In this document: piece by piece, positions 17,680 to 25,449 of the stretch | Layout: each line of letters begins with the position of its first letter | How positions within the stretch are numbered: the first letter of the stretch is position 1 | Assembly (NCBI GenBank): GCA_020632695.1 | Contig: JACKFB010000011.1 | Location: forward strand, 1 to 64,000 | Length of the DNA: 64,000 nt | Reading direction: 5' to 3' | Source of the DNA: Deltaproteobacteria bacterium | GTDB lineage: Bacteria; Myxococcota_A; UBA9042; PHBI01; JACKFB01 | Notes under the pieces: model-generated | Databases searched by the model: none | Told to the model about the DNA's origin: nothing | What the model saw: only the letters and a program-made list of their open reading frames with translations | Program-made: the position numbers and the translations under genes

Positions 17680-18516
17680 ATGCCCGACTCCCAGCCCAAC
17701 CCTTCGATCTTCGTCGTCTCCGACGCCACCGCGGAGACCGCCGAGCGCACCGTCCGCGCCGCGCTCATCCAGTTCCGCGGCGTCGAGCCCGATATCCGGG
17801 TGTTCAGCCTGGTGCGCACCGATGAGCGCCTCGACGAGATCTTGCGCGCCGCAGCAAACGAGCACGCGCTGGTGCTCTACACCATCGTGCACCCGGAGCA
17901 GCGCGAGCTCCTGCGCAGGCGCGCCGAAGAGCTGAAGCTCATGACCGTCGACCTCATCGGTCAGCTCATGGCGCAGCTCGGGTCCTTCTTCGGGCGCATG
18001 CCGGCCGGGCGGCCTGGCATCCCGCGGCTCACCGACGACTACTTCCGCCGCATCGAGGCGGTCGAGTTCGCCGTCAAGCACGACGACGGCCAGGCCGTGC
18101 GCCAGCTCCACGAGGCCGACATCGTCCTCGTCGGCATCTCGCGCACCAGCAAGACGCCGCTCTCGACCTACCTGGCGCAGCGCGGCTGGAAGGTGGCCAA
18201 CGTGCCGCTCGTCCTGGGTCTGCCGCTGCCCAAGGACCTCGACCGCATCGGCCAGGACCACATCTTCGGCCTGACCATCGACGTCGCCAGCCTCATCCGC
18301 ATCCGCCGCGCCCGCCTGAAGGCGCTCAACATGCCGGTGGACACCGACTACGCGCGCCGCGAGCACATCATCCGCGAGCTCGAGTACGGCCGCGACGTGT
18401 TCCGCGCGCATCCCCAGTGGCCGGTCATCGACGTCTCGCAGAAGGCCATCGAGGAGACGGCCGCCATCATCCTGCGCACGATGGACGAGCGCCGCCGCGG
18501 CGGCGACAAGCTCTGA
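17680..18516 (+). CDS. ppsR: PEP synthase/PPDK regulatory protein (kinase-pyrophosphorylase, DUF299)
   Basis: A 278-residue bifunctional regulator that phosphorylates pyruvate phosphate dikinase or PEP synthase with ADP and removes the phosphate with Pi. The start of the fold is 'IFVVSDATAETAERTVRAAL', and the nucleotide loop GISRTSKT lies at about 152-159. 'FGLTID' and 'DYARREHIIRELEYGRDVF' are also typical. The length is standard. It starts 10 bases after cbs and is probably co-transcribed, although no direct metabolic link with that enzyme is clear. The target enzyme is not in this window, so PEP-synthase versus PPDK type cannot be decided. Confidence 0.9.
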   Translation: MPDSQPNPSIFVVSDATAETAERTVRAALIQFRGVEPDIRVFSLVRTDERLDEILRAAANEHALVLYTIVHPEQRELLRRRAEELKLMTVDLIGQLMAQLGSFFGRMPAGRPGIPRLTDDYFRRIEAVEFAVKHDDGQAVRQLHEADIVLVGISRTSKTPLSTYLAQRGWKVANVPLVLGLPLPKDLDRIGQDHIFGLTIDVASLIRIRRARLKALNMPVDTDYARREHIIRELEYGRDVFRAHPQWPVIDVSQKAIEETAAIILRTMDERRRGGDKL

Positions 18517-18893
18517 GCGCGTCACCGGCGAGGGCGGCCGACCGTCCTGGACCGCCCCGGAGGCTGCCCCCATCCTCCAGCCGACAGCGAGATGCCATTG
18601 GTACGTCTCAGCCGCCGGGCGGTGGCTCCGAATCGCCGGCGCTGCGGCCCCGACTCGCCCCGCGTTCGCGCCGAGCCCGGGAGTCCCGCGGCGTCTCGGC
18701 GCGCCGCCCGGAAGCGTTTGACACGGCGCGTCGGCTGGATAGGATGGCTGGAGCCGCTTCGGAGGCAGTCTGGCCCTTGCACTCGACGTGCCTGGCCAAC
18801 ATCCATCGCCCACTTCCGCCCGCCTCGTGCGGGCTGTGGTGAGACGCAACGCCACCCGAATCCAACTTCCCCCGTTTCTCCAAGGACTCCCAC
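18517..18893 (+). other. 377-base intergenic region with a promoter and a long 5' leader
   Basis: No convincing reading frame. The first half is GC-rich without clear structure. A strong promoter-like pair lies at 18718-18745, which leaves a leader of roughly 140 bases before the lipoprotein gene. AAGGA just before the ATG at 18894 is a plausible ribosome site. I found no riboswitch motif in the leader. Confidence 0.5.
18718..18745 (+). promoter_or_regulatory. Consensus-like sigma70 promoter
   Basis: A perfect TTGACA (18718-18723), a 16-base spacer and TAGGAT (18740-18745). This is the closest match to the housekeeping consensus in the window and points at the lipoprotein gene at 18894. Confidence 0.6.
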
Positions 18894-19547
18894 ATGCGCA
18901 ACCTCTCCCGAATCGTCCTGGCCTTGACGGCCGGCGCCATCATCGCCCTGCCGATGATCGGCTGCGACGAGACCACCGACAGCGACATCATCACCAACCC
19001 CGACACGGTGTCCGACACCAGCGTCCCCGACACCACCGTCACGACCACCTACTCGGCCGTGTACATCCAGGACCAGTGGGACGGCATCAACTGCGGCAGC
19101 AGCGACGCCTCCCGCATGTCTCCGGGCGCCGATATCGACGCGGTCGAGCTGCTCGACGGCACCAGCGTGATCGGCACCTTCGACGTCGTGCGCGGGATGT
19201 CCAACCCGACCAACAACACCAAGTGCTCGAACGCGTTCGACGACCCGGATCTGGCCAAGGGCCCGCCGGACGCCACCAAGAACTTCGAGAACTACTTCTC
19301 GCTCTATGATGGCTGGCTCATCGGCGAGTTCACCAACGCCGCGGAGATCCAGTCCGGCGACACCATCAAGATCTACGAGCTGGGGCCGAGCAGCCCGCTG
19401 GCGACCGAGGGCAAGGACGAGCCCTACGAGGCCTACATCGCCACCGGCATCGACTGCGTGGACGACTCCGACCCGACCGTGAACTGCATGATCCAGATCG
19501 CCGCGACCGCGCTCGGCACGGCGACCCTGACCGTCCCCGCGTTCTAG
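18894..19547 (+). CDS. Hypothetical secreted lipoprotein
   Basis: A 217-residue protein with a lipoprotein signal ending in 'LPMIGC' (Cys24). An Asp/Thr-rich linker (about 25-50) is followed by a compact domain with few basic residues and four spaced cysteines (GINCGSS, NTKCSN, IDCVDD, VNCMIQ) that could form two disulfides. The C-terminal part 'MIQIAATALGTATLTVPAF' is beta-like. No family is recognised. The gene stands alone with its own strong promoter and a strong terminator, so it may be highly expressed. Confidence 0.8.
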   Translation: MRNLSRIVLALTAGAIIALPMIGCDETTDSDIITNPDTVSDTSVPDTTVTTTYSAVYIQDQWDGINCGSSDASRMSPGADIDAVELLDGTSVIGTFDVVRGMSNPTNNTKCSNAFDDPDLAKGPPDATKNFENYFSLYDGWLIGEFTNAAEIQSGDTIKIYELGPSSPLATEGKDEPYEAYIATGIDCVDDSDPTVNCMIQIAATALGTATLTVPAF

Positions 19548-19582
19548 TCCCGCTTCCGGGCCGCAAGCCCGAAGCAACCCTC

Positions 19583-19621
19583 CGAGAGGCCCGACGTCCC
19601 CAGTGGACGCCGGGCCTCTCG
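19583..19621 (+). terminator. Intrinsic-terminator-like hairpin
   Basis: A 17-bp stem with one mismatch (19583-19599 pairs with 19605-19621) and a 5-base loop, 36 bases after the lipoprotein stop. It is followed by CATTTC rather than a long T-run, so it may work with Rho or as an mRNA-stabilising hairpin. Confidence 0.75.
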
Positions 19622-19934
19622 CATTTCGGCGCCGTGCGGCCGTCTGCGGACGTCCCGGAGTCGTTTCCGGGCGCCCCGACACCGACCATCGAGCCGCTCC
19701 CCGGGTCCCCTCTCGAGGGACATCGCCACCGTCGAGACGCCGCGCTGCGAGCGCCGCTCGCCCTGCTCCCGCAAGCCCCAGCGCTCGTCCCGGAGTCGTG
19801 TGCGGGGGGCGGCGGCTGAGGGCAGTCGGCCTCGAGGCCACCTCCGACGGGCCCCGGCCGTGATAGGATGGTGATACGCGGGGGAGGTGGCTCCGTCTCC
19901 TTCGGGCTGGCTGGATCTGCGTGGGGAGAGGCTG
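19622..19934 (+). other. Intergenic region carrying two copies of a dispersed 13-base repeat
   Basis: About 310 bases without a convincing gene. TCCCGGAGTCGTG lies at 19788-19800 and a one-base variant at 19653-19665; the same word occurs at 10559, 15980 and five times at 27144-27342. A possible -10 box TAGGAT is at 19864-19869, without a good -35 box. The ribosome site GGGGAGAG (19923-19930) fixes the start of the next gene. Confidence 0.5.
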
Positions 19935-20645
19935 ATGAAGCGCTTCAAGAGATCGCTCGTGTTCGCGCTCGTCGTGGTGACCGCGCCGGTCGCGTGGGCT
20001 GCCGACGAGACGAAGAGTGCGGAGACGCCCGCGCAGGCCTTGGAGAAGGTGCAGGCCGACAAGCGCAAGGCCGTCGTGCTCGGCGGTTTCGAGGGAGGCC
20101 TCTTCGAGGTCGACTCGCCCGAGGACGACCTCGTCGAGCCCGTCCCCATGGGCACGCGCGAGGACTTCGAGCGCCGGGGCTACGAGATCGTCGACGAGGG
20201 CAAGGTCGAGATGATCGTCGACCCCGCGGGGCAGATCTACGTGGACCGCCGCTACCAGGGCGTCATCCCGGGCATCCGCAGCTCCGTGGACCCGCGCCGT
20301 GACAAGCGCATGAGCAGCTCGGACATCGTGCTCTGGGCCGGGTTCCAGCCCATGACGGCGGTCAGCCGCGTGTTCTGGGTGATGTCCAACGCAGCCCCGC
20401 GATTCGAAGTGACGCGCCTGGGGCCAACGCAGATCGAGGTGTTCTTTCCCGGCGCCCGTGTGCTGCACCGCAACGAGATCCGCCCGATGTACACGAGCCA
20501 CTTCCCGACGCCCGTCGATCTCATCGACGGCTTCCGCGTCCGGGGCGGCGTCCGCTACATCATCAAGCTCAAGCGCCCCGCGAACTACCTGTATCGCTTC
20601 GAGGCGCCCTTCCTCTACCTGGACTTCGAGACCGACGCGTCCTAG
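19935..20645 (+). CDS. Hypothetical secreted protein with a C-terminal beta-rich (AMIN-like) domain
   Basis: A 236-residue protein; I chose the ATG after GGGGAGAG, which leaves a clean signal peptide (1-24, ending 'APVAWA'). A charged middle part is followed by a region of alternating strands ('RFEVTRLGPTQIEVFFPGARVL', 'GGVRYIIKLKRPANYLYRFEAPFLYLDFE') that resembles the AMIN fold found in envelope proteins, although identity is too weak to name it. It has no lipobox or membrane anchor and is probably periplasmic. The gene stands alone, converging on recN. Confidence 0.75.
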   Translation: MKRFKRSLVFALVVVTAPVAWAADETKSAETPAQALEKVQADKRKAVVLGGFEGGLFEVDSPEDDLVEPVPMGTREDFERRGYEIVDEGKVEMIVDPAGQIYVDRRYQGVIPGIRSSVDPRRDKRMSSSDIVLWAGFQPMTAVSRVFWVMSNAAPRFEVTRLGPTQIEVFFPGARVLHRNEIRPMYTSHFPTPVDLIDGFRVRGGVRYIIKLKRPANYLYRFEAPFLYLDFETDAS

Positions 20646-20875
20646 GAGCGTCCTCGGAGCTTGTAGCGGATGGATGATTCGTCGGCTCTGGGCGCTTTCG
20701 GGCGCCTCGGCACCCCAGAACCGCTGCGGCAAACCCCTGGGCTTGCCTCGGGTCCTGGAGACGGCTTCGCCTCGGCAAGCCTCGCCGAATCACCTCCAAA
20801 GCACCTCGGATCCGCCTGAATCCCTTGTCCGCTACACGCTCCTGGCGACGCCGGCGCCGCGCGCGCCCGCCGTCG
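20646..20875 (+). other. Structured convergent intergenic region
   Basis: 230 bases between two converging genes. Several nested inverted repeats are visible: GGCGC/GCGCC around TTTCGG (about 20690-20706), CCCAG/CTGGG (about 20714-20741) and GGCTTGCC/GGCAAGCC (20740-20747 with 20774-20781). The region could be a terminator complex, a REP-like element or a structured RNA. No gene is seen. Confidence 0.4.
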
Positions 20876-22579
20876 CTACGCGTGGGCGGCCTCGACCTCC
20901 GTCCCGCGACGCAGCAGCTCCGCCGCGTGATCCCGGGTGCGGCGCGTGATCTCGAGACCGCCGATCATGCGGGCGATCTCGTCCGCGCGCGCCGGAGCAT
21001 CCAGACCCAGCACCCGCGTGGTGGTGCGCTTGCCGTCGCTCAGCTTGTCGACACGCAGGTGATGGCCCGCGTGCGCGGCGATCTGGGCGAGGTGGGTGAT
21101 CACCACGACCTGCCGGTCCCGGCTGATGCGCTTGAGCGCCAGCGCGATGACCTCGGCGACGGCACCGCCGACGCCGGTGTCCACCTCGTCGAACACCGCG
21201 CAGTGCACGTCATCGACGGCGCCCAGGATCGTCTTGAGCGCCAGCAGCACGCGGGAGAGCTCGCCCCCCGAGGCTACCTTCGCCAGGGACTTCTCGCTCT
21301 CGCCGACGTTCGGCGCGATCAGGATCTCGCCGGTGTCGACGCCCTGGGGACCCAGCGCATCACGGCGCTCGAGTCGGAAGCGGATGCGAGCGCCCCGCAT
21401 GGCGAGCGCGTCGAGCTGCTCTGCGACCAGGGCCTCCAGCGCGTCGGCGGCCTGCCGCCGAGCGCGTGAGAGGACCTCCGCGTGTTCCATGGCGGCTGTG
21501 GAGAGCCGCTCGACCAGGGCATCAGCCTCGCGGATCGCCTCCTCGAGCGACTCGAACCCGCGTGCCTCCTCGTCGAGCGCCGCCGCCAGCGCCAGCAGGC
21601 CTTCCACGTCCAGCGCGTGCTTGCGCTTGAGACGCTTCAGGGCGTCGAGGCGCTCCTCCACCTTCTCGAGGCGACGCGGGTCGATCTCGACGGCGTCCGA
21701 GTAGCGCCGCATCTCATAGGCGATGTCGTCCAACTCGATCCGCGCCGACTCGAGCCGTCCCAGATAGGTCTCCAGGCTGGGGTCCACGCTGACGAGGCGG
21801 TCCAGCGCCCGGATGGCCTGCAGGAGCTGCTCGCCCACGGCGGTGTCTCGCCCGCTGAGCAGCGACTCGACCTGGCGCGCGCCATTCATCAGTCCCTCGG
21901 CGTGGGCGAGACGCGCGCGCTCGGCGTCGAGGGTCTCGTCCTCGCCGGCGCGCGGCGCGACCTTCTCGATCTCCGCGAGCTGGAAGCGCACGTAGTCCTC
22001 ACGCTGCAGGCGCGTCTGCTCGCGCTCGCGCAGGGCGTCGCGCTCGCGCCGAGCGGCGCTCAGGGCCCGGAAGGCTGTGTCGAAGGCCGCCCGCGGGCCG
22101 GCGTGGTCGCCGAAGCGATCGAGGATGTCCAGGTGGCTCGCAGCGTCGAGGAGAGCGGTGTGTTCATGCTGGCTGGAGATGTCCACCAGCCCCGCGGTGA
22201 CCCCTCGGAGGGTGCCGACGCTGACGAGCACGCCGTTGATGTAGACGCGCCCGCGTCCGCTGGCCGGGACGATGCGTCGGACGACGAGATCGAGGGTGCC
22301 GTCCTCGCCGTCGCCGGGGGTGACCGCCTCGATCTCGGCCAGTCGTTGCGCGGCGGGGCTGTCCGTCCGCACCCGGAACTGGGCGCAGACCTCGGCGTGG
22401 GTGGCTCCGTGGCGCACGATGTCGGCACGGGCGCGGTCGCCGAGCACCAGCTCGAGCGCGCCGATGATGATGGACTTCCCTGCGCCGGTCTCACCGGTCA
22501 GGGCGTTCAGGCCTTCGGCGAAGTCGATCGCGGCGTCCTCGATGATCGCCAGGTCTTTGATCGCGAGGTGAACGAGCAC
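20876..22579 (-). CDS. recN: DNA repair protein RecN
   Basis: A 567-residue SMC-like ATPase that acts in double-strand-break repair. The GTG start at 22579 has GGAGG five bases upstream. The Walker A loop GETGAGKS is at 29-36; the ABC signature 'VASGGELSR' and Walker B 'CAVFDEVDTGVGG' lie in the C-terminal third, separated by a long charged coiled-coil region (about 150-370). Length, order and motifs are standard. No SOS box could be confidently seen upstream. A transposase gene is divergent to it. Confidence 0.95.
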   Translation of the reverse strand: MLVHLAIKDLAIIEDAAIDFAEGLNALTGETGAGKSIIIGALELVLGDRARADIVRHGATHAEVCAQFRVRTDSPAAQRLAEIEAVTPGDGEDGTLDLVVRRIVPASGRGRVYINGVLVSVGTLRGVTAGLVDISSQHEHTALLDAASHLDILDRFGDHAGPRAAFDTAFRALSAARRERDALREREQTRLQREDYVRFQLAEIEKVAPRAGEDETLDAERARLAHAEGLMNGARQVESLLSGRDTAVGEQLLQAIRALDRLVSVDPSLETYLGRLESARIELDDIAYEMRRYSDAVEIDPRRLEKVEERLDALKRLKRKHALDVEGLLALAAALDEEARGFESLEEAIREADALVERLSTAAMEHAEVLSRARRQAADALEALVAEQLDALAMRGARIRFRLERRDALGPQGVDTGEILIAPNVGESEKSLAKVASGGELSRVLLALKTILGAVDDVHCAVFDEVDTGVGGAVAEVIALALKRISRDRQVVVITHLAQIAAHAGHHLRVDKLSDGKRTTTRVLGLDAPARADEIARMIGGLEITRRTRDHAAELLRRGTEVEAAHA

Positions 22580-22866
22580 GGAACCTCCGACTGGGCTCGC
22601 GCTCCGACGGGCCCCGAGGGGGGTCGAGCCCCCGGACGCGCTGGAGCGGCACTGGTCACGCGTTCAGTACCACCGCGCGTCGCTGGTGTAAAGAACGTGG
22701 AACGGACGGCGGCGGGGGCCGCGGCGCGAAGAAAGTGAAAGCGCAAAGCCTTGTGTCGCAAGAGGACGAGCTGTTCGGAAAAGAAAAAACGAAACGAATG
22801 GGGTGCTCGCGGTCATGGATCACCGGACGATCTCCGGTGGTCGGGGATGCGTCCGAGGAGGATCTC
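22580..22866. other. Divergent recN/transposase intergenic region with an A-rich patch
   Basis: 287 bases. The stretch around 22680-22800 is clearly richer in A and T than its neighbours, with an A-rich patch at about 22779-22798 (a T-run on the minus strand). Together with the hairpin at 22818-22842 it may mark the left edge of a transposase-associated element. No other gene is seen. Confidence 0.45.
22818..22842 (+). repeat. REP-like hairpin upstream of the transposase
   Basis: A 10-bp stem with one G-T wobble (22818-22827 with 22833-22842) around the 5-base loop CGATC. It lies 24 bases before the transposase ATG. REP-associated tyrosine transposases act on such hairpins, so this could be the cognate element; no second copy was noticed in the window. 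Confidence 0.45.
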
Positions 22867-23784
22867 ATGACGCAGCCTCGACGGATTCGGAAAGGTTCCA
22901 CGTATCTCATCACGCGGCGCTGCAGCCAGCGGGCGTTCCTGCTCTCGCCGCGCGAGTGGTTGGTGCGGGGGTTCGGCTACCTGCTCGCGGTCTCCGCGGC
23001 GCGCTTCGGCATCGCGGTGCACGGGGCGTGCGTGATGTCCAACCACTACCACGCCGTGGTGACCGACCCGGGTGGGAGGGTGTGTGCCTTCCTGCAACAC
23101 TTCCACTCGCTCGTGGCGCGCTTGTGCAATCTGAAGCTCGGGCGGACCGAGAACTTCTGGTCGACGGACAAGGCGTCTCTGGTGCTGCTGCCGGAGCCGG
23201 ATGACGTGCTGGAGTCGCTGGTGTACGTGCTGACCAACCCCGTGAAGGGTGGGCTGGTGCGGAGCCACAAGGACTGGCCCGGCTACTGCACCCGCGCGGA
23301 GGACTGCGGGCGCGCGCCGCGGGTCTGGGAGAGGCCGAAGCTGCTCTTTCGGGGCCAGGGGCCGCTGCCCGCCAGGGCGGAGCTGCAAGTGGTGGTCCCG
23401 GGAGCCTTCGCGCACCTCTCGGCCGAGGCGTTCGCCTCGCTGCTGGGCGAGCGCATCGCGGCGCGCGAGGCGAGCGTGCAGGAGCGGTTCAAGGCGGCCG
23501 GCCGACGCTTCGCGGGCGCGAGCGCGGCGCGTCGGCAGTCGCCGAACGCGACGCCGCGCGTGAAGGCGGAGCGGGCCGGGCGCAACCCGACGGTCTCGGC
23601 GCGCCGCTCCGAGCGCCTCGTGGCCGAGCTGGAGGCCCTGGCCATCTTCCGCACCGAGTACCGCGAGGCCCGGCAGTCGTGGCGCCAGGGCGAGCGCGAG
23701 GTGGTGTACCCGGTGGGCACCTACCACATGCTCCACGAGCACCGGGTGCGCTGCCATCCGCCGCCGCTCCGTCTCGCGTCCTGA
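22867..23784 (+). CDS. REP-associated tyrosine (Y1/HUH) transposase, RAYT/IS200-like
   Basis: A 305-residue single-strand DNA transposase. I chose the ATG preceded by GAGGAGGA at a 4-base spacing rather than the longer frame from 22735. The first 135 residues are the Y1 domain: 'VMSNHYHAVV' contains the HUH metal motif H60-Y-H62, and the probable catalytic tyrosine is Y119 in 'LVYVLTNPV'. Met-Ser-Asn before HUH is typical of the family. The second half (about 175-305) is a basic Arg/Ala/Ser-rich extension probably binding DNA. It looks intact, is single copy in this window and lacks obvious terminal repeats, which favours a domesticated RAYT over a recent insertion sequence. Confidence 0.88.
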   Translation: MTQPRRIRKGSTYLITRRCSQRAFLLSPREWLVRGFGYLLAVSAARFGIAVHGACVMSNHYHAVVTDPGGRVCAFLQHFHSLVARLCNLKLGRTENFWSTDKASLVLLPEPDDVLESLVYVLTNPVKGGLVRSHKDWPGYCTRAEDCGRAPRVWERPKLLFRGQGPLPARAELQVVVPGAFAHLSAEAFASLLGERIAAREASVQERFKAAGRRFAGASAARRQSPNATPRVKAERAGRNPTVSARRSERLVAELEALAIFRTEYREARQSWRQGEREVVYPVGTYHMLHEHRVRCHPPPLRLAS

Positions 23785-24030
23785 CCGCGCGGGACGAGGG
23801 GTGAGAGCAGGGCCGGACGAGGACCCGCCGAGAGCGGAGGCCCTGGTGCGCCCGCCAGCCGACTCCGCCCCCCGCCAGAGGCACCGCCGCGACCATCGAG
23901 TGCCCCCCGGTCCGGCGAAAGACGCCCTCCGGCCTCTCCGCAGCGGTTGGTCCGCCCCCTCCCCGCGCCCCCCCCCAGAAACGACTCGGGGCGCGTACGG
24001 GGTCCGGGGGGCGCGGGCGCGGGGGGCCGC

Positions 24031-24059
24031 TGGCGCGACGGGCTCTCTGCCGCTATGAT
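24031..24059 (+). promoter_or_regulatory. Putative promoter of TGGCGC-N17-TATGAT type for the PilZ gene
   Basis: TGGCGC (24031-24036), a 17-base spacer and TATGAT (24054-24059), which is one base from the ideal -10 box. Six bases then lead to the ATG at 24066, so the transcript would begin at the start codon. The rest of the 23785-24065 gap is GC-rich with no gene. Confidence 0.5.
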
Positions 24060-24065
24060 CGGCGC

Positions 24066-24605
24066 ATGAGCACGGACAACAGTTCACTCATCGAGGTCGA
24101 GGAACTCCACGAGGCGATCCGCATGAAGCGGGACCTCGAGCGGAACACCGGGGCCGTGGCGCGGGGATTCACTGCGGACCAGCTCCACGACCTGGGCAGG
24201 TACATCGAGCTGCTCTCCAACTACGGCAGCGGCGTCCCCGATCGCATCGAGGTGAGCGGCACCGAAGACCGCGGGCAGGCCTTCGCCTTGATCCGGGTCT
24301 ACTGGGAGACCGGGTCGGATCTCTGGCGGGCGGTCCAGCGCAACCTGAACAAGGACGGCGTCTTCCTCCAGACCGAGCAGATCTCGGGCATGGGGGACAC
24401 CATCCTGCTCGAGATCGTGTTCAGCCACCCGGCGATGACGATTCGCGTGCCCTCGAAGGTCATCTGGGTCAATCCGCACGAGCGCTCCGGGCGCCCCATG
24501 GGGATGGGGCTGAAGTTCCTCTGGCGCAACGACATCGACCGCAACGCGTTCCGCGCGTTCATGCGTGGAGACGCCGACGTTCGGTCGCTGGCGTCCTTGC
24601 AGTGA
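24066..24605 (+). CDS. PilZ-like domain protein (myxobacterial type)
   Basis: A 179-residue soluble protein. A helical N-terminal part (about 1-60) precedes a PilZ-like barrel: 'NLNKDGVFLQT' corresponds to the D/NxSxxG segment, 'TIRVPSKVIWVNPHE' to the following strands and 'GMGLKF' to the last strand. The N-terminal RxxxR that contacts cyclic di-GMP in classical PilZ domains is not obvious, so ligand binding is uncertain. Related proteins are numerous in myxobacteria and are tied to motility and surface signalling. The lipase-like gene follows after 7 bases and is probably co-transcribed. Confidence 0.75.
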   Translation: MSTDNSSLIEVEELHEAIRMKRDLERNTGAVARGFTADQLHDLGRYIELLSNYGSGVPDRIEVSGTEDRGQAFALIRVYWETGSDLWRAVQRNLNKDGVFLQTEQISGMGDTILLEIVFSHPAMTIRVPSKVIWVNPHERSGRPMGMGLKFLWRNDIDRNAFRAFMRGDADVRSLASLQ

Positions 24606-24612
24606 GCGCACG

Positions 24613-25449
24613 ATGAGCGGTCGACACTCCGGCTTCGTCACGACGCCGACGGGCCACCGCCTCTACGAGCGCTGGCACCCGGCACCCGAACCCCGCGCCT
24701 CGGTGGCGGTGATCCACGGCTTCGGCGAGCACTCCGGGCGCTACCTTCACGTCTTCGAAGCGCTGAACGCAGGCGGCTTCAACGCGCTGGGCCTCGACTA
24801 CCGGGGGTATGGTCAGGCGAGCGGCCGCCGAGGGTTCGTCGAGCGCTTCGATGAGTACCTCGACGACGCGGGCTTCGCCGCCGGTCGTGCGCGCGAGCGA
24901 GGGGAGGGGCTGCCGGTCTTCATGCTCGGGCACAGCCAGGGCGGCCTGGTGACGGCCGCGTACGCCCTGGAGCGTGACCACGGACTCGCGGGCATGGCCC
25001 TCTCGAGCCCCGGGTTCGGCGTCGCGCTCGCCGTTCCAGCCTGGAAGGACGGGCTGGCCCGCCTGCTCAGCCGTCTGGTGCCCGGGTTCGGGCTGCCCAC
25101 GGATCTTGGGGGGGCGGAGGTGACGCGCGACCCCGACGTGGCCGCTGCCTACGACGCGGACCCCCTCATGGTGCGCCGCGCCACGGCGCGGTGGTACGTC
25201 GAGTTCCTTGCTGCGCAGGTGCGCGTGATGGCCGGCGCCGACCGGATCACGCTGCCGACCCTCGTCATGCAGGCCGGCGCCGACCGCGTCGTCGCCGCGA
25301 GCGCCAGCCGCCGGTTCTTCGACCAGCTCGGCTCGAAGGACAAGGAGTTCATCAGCTACGAGGGCTTGTTCCACGAGATCATGAACGAGCCCGAGCGAGA
25401 CCGTGTCCTCGGCGACCTCGTGGCCTGGCTGCGAGCCCGATCAGGCTGA
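24613..25449 (+). CDS. Alpha/beta hydrolase, monoacylglycerol-lipase-like (S33 type)
   Basis: A 278-residue hydrolase. The oxyanion region 'VIHGFGEHSGRY' and 'LDYRGYGQASGRRG' are typical of the lysophospholipase/monoacylglycerol lipase group. The nucleophile elbow GHSQGG has its serine near residue 108, the acid is probably the Asp in 'AGADRVV' and the histidine that of 'LFHEIMNEP' (about 253). No signal peptide is seen, so it is probably cytoplasmic. Its last 71 bases overlap the convergent matrixin gene on the other strand, so the two transcripts would be antisense at their 3' ends. Confidence 0.88.
   Translation: MSGRHSGFVTTPTGHRLYERWHPAPEPRASVAVIHGFGEHSGRYLHVFEALNAGGFNALGLDYRGYGQASGRRGFVERFDEYLDDAGFAAGRARERGEGLPVFMLGHSQGGLVTAAYALERDHGLAGMALSSPGFGVALAVPAWKDGLARLLSRLVPGFGLPTDLGGAEVTRDPDVAAAYDADPLMVRRATARWYVEFLAAQVRVMAGADRITLPTLVMQAGADRVVAASASRRFFDQLGSKDKEFISYEGLFHEIMNEPERDRVLGDLVAWLRARSG

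Noticed and set aside
18752..18893. A riboswitch in the long leader of the lipoprotein gene.
   Set aside because: I could not match it to any known riboswitch core, and the only visible feature is a ribosome site.
19603..19863. Two short plus-strand frames between the terminator and the next gene.
   Set aside because: They are Arg/Pro/Ala-rich, have no ribosome site and run across the dispersed repeats.
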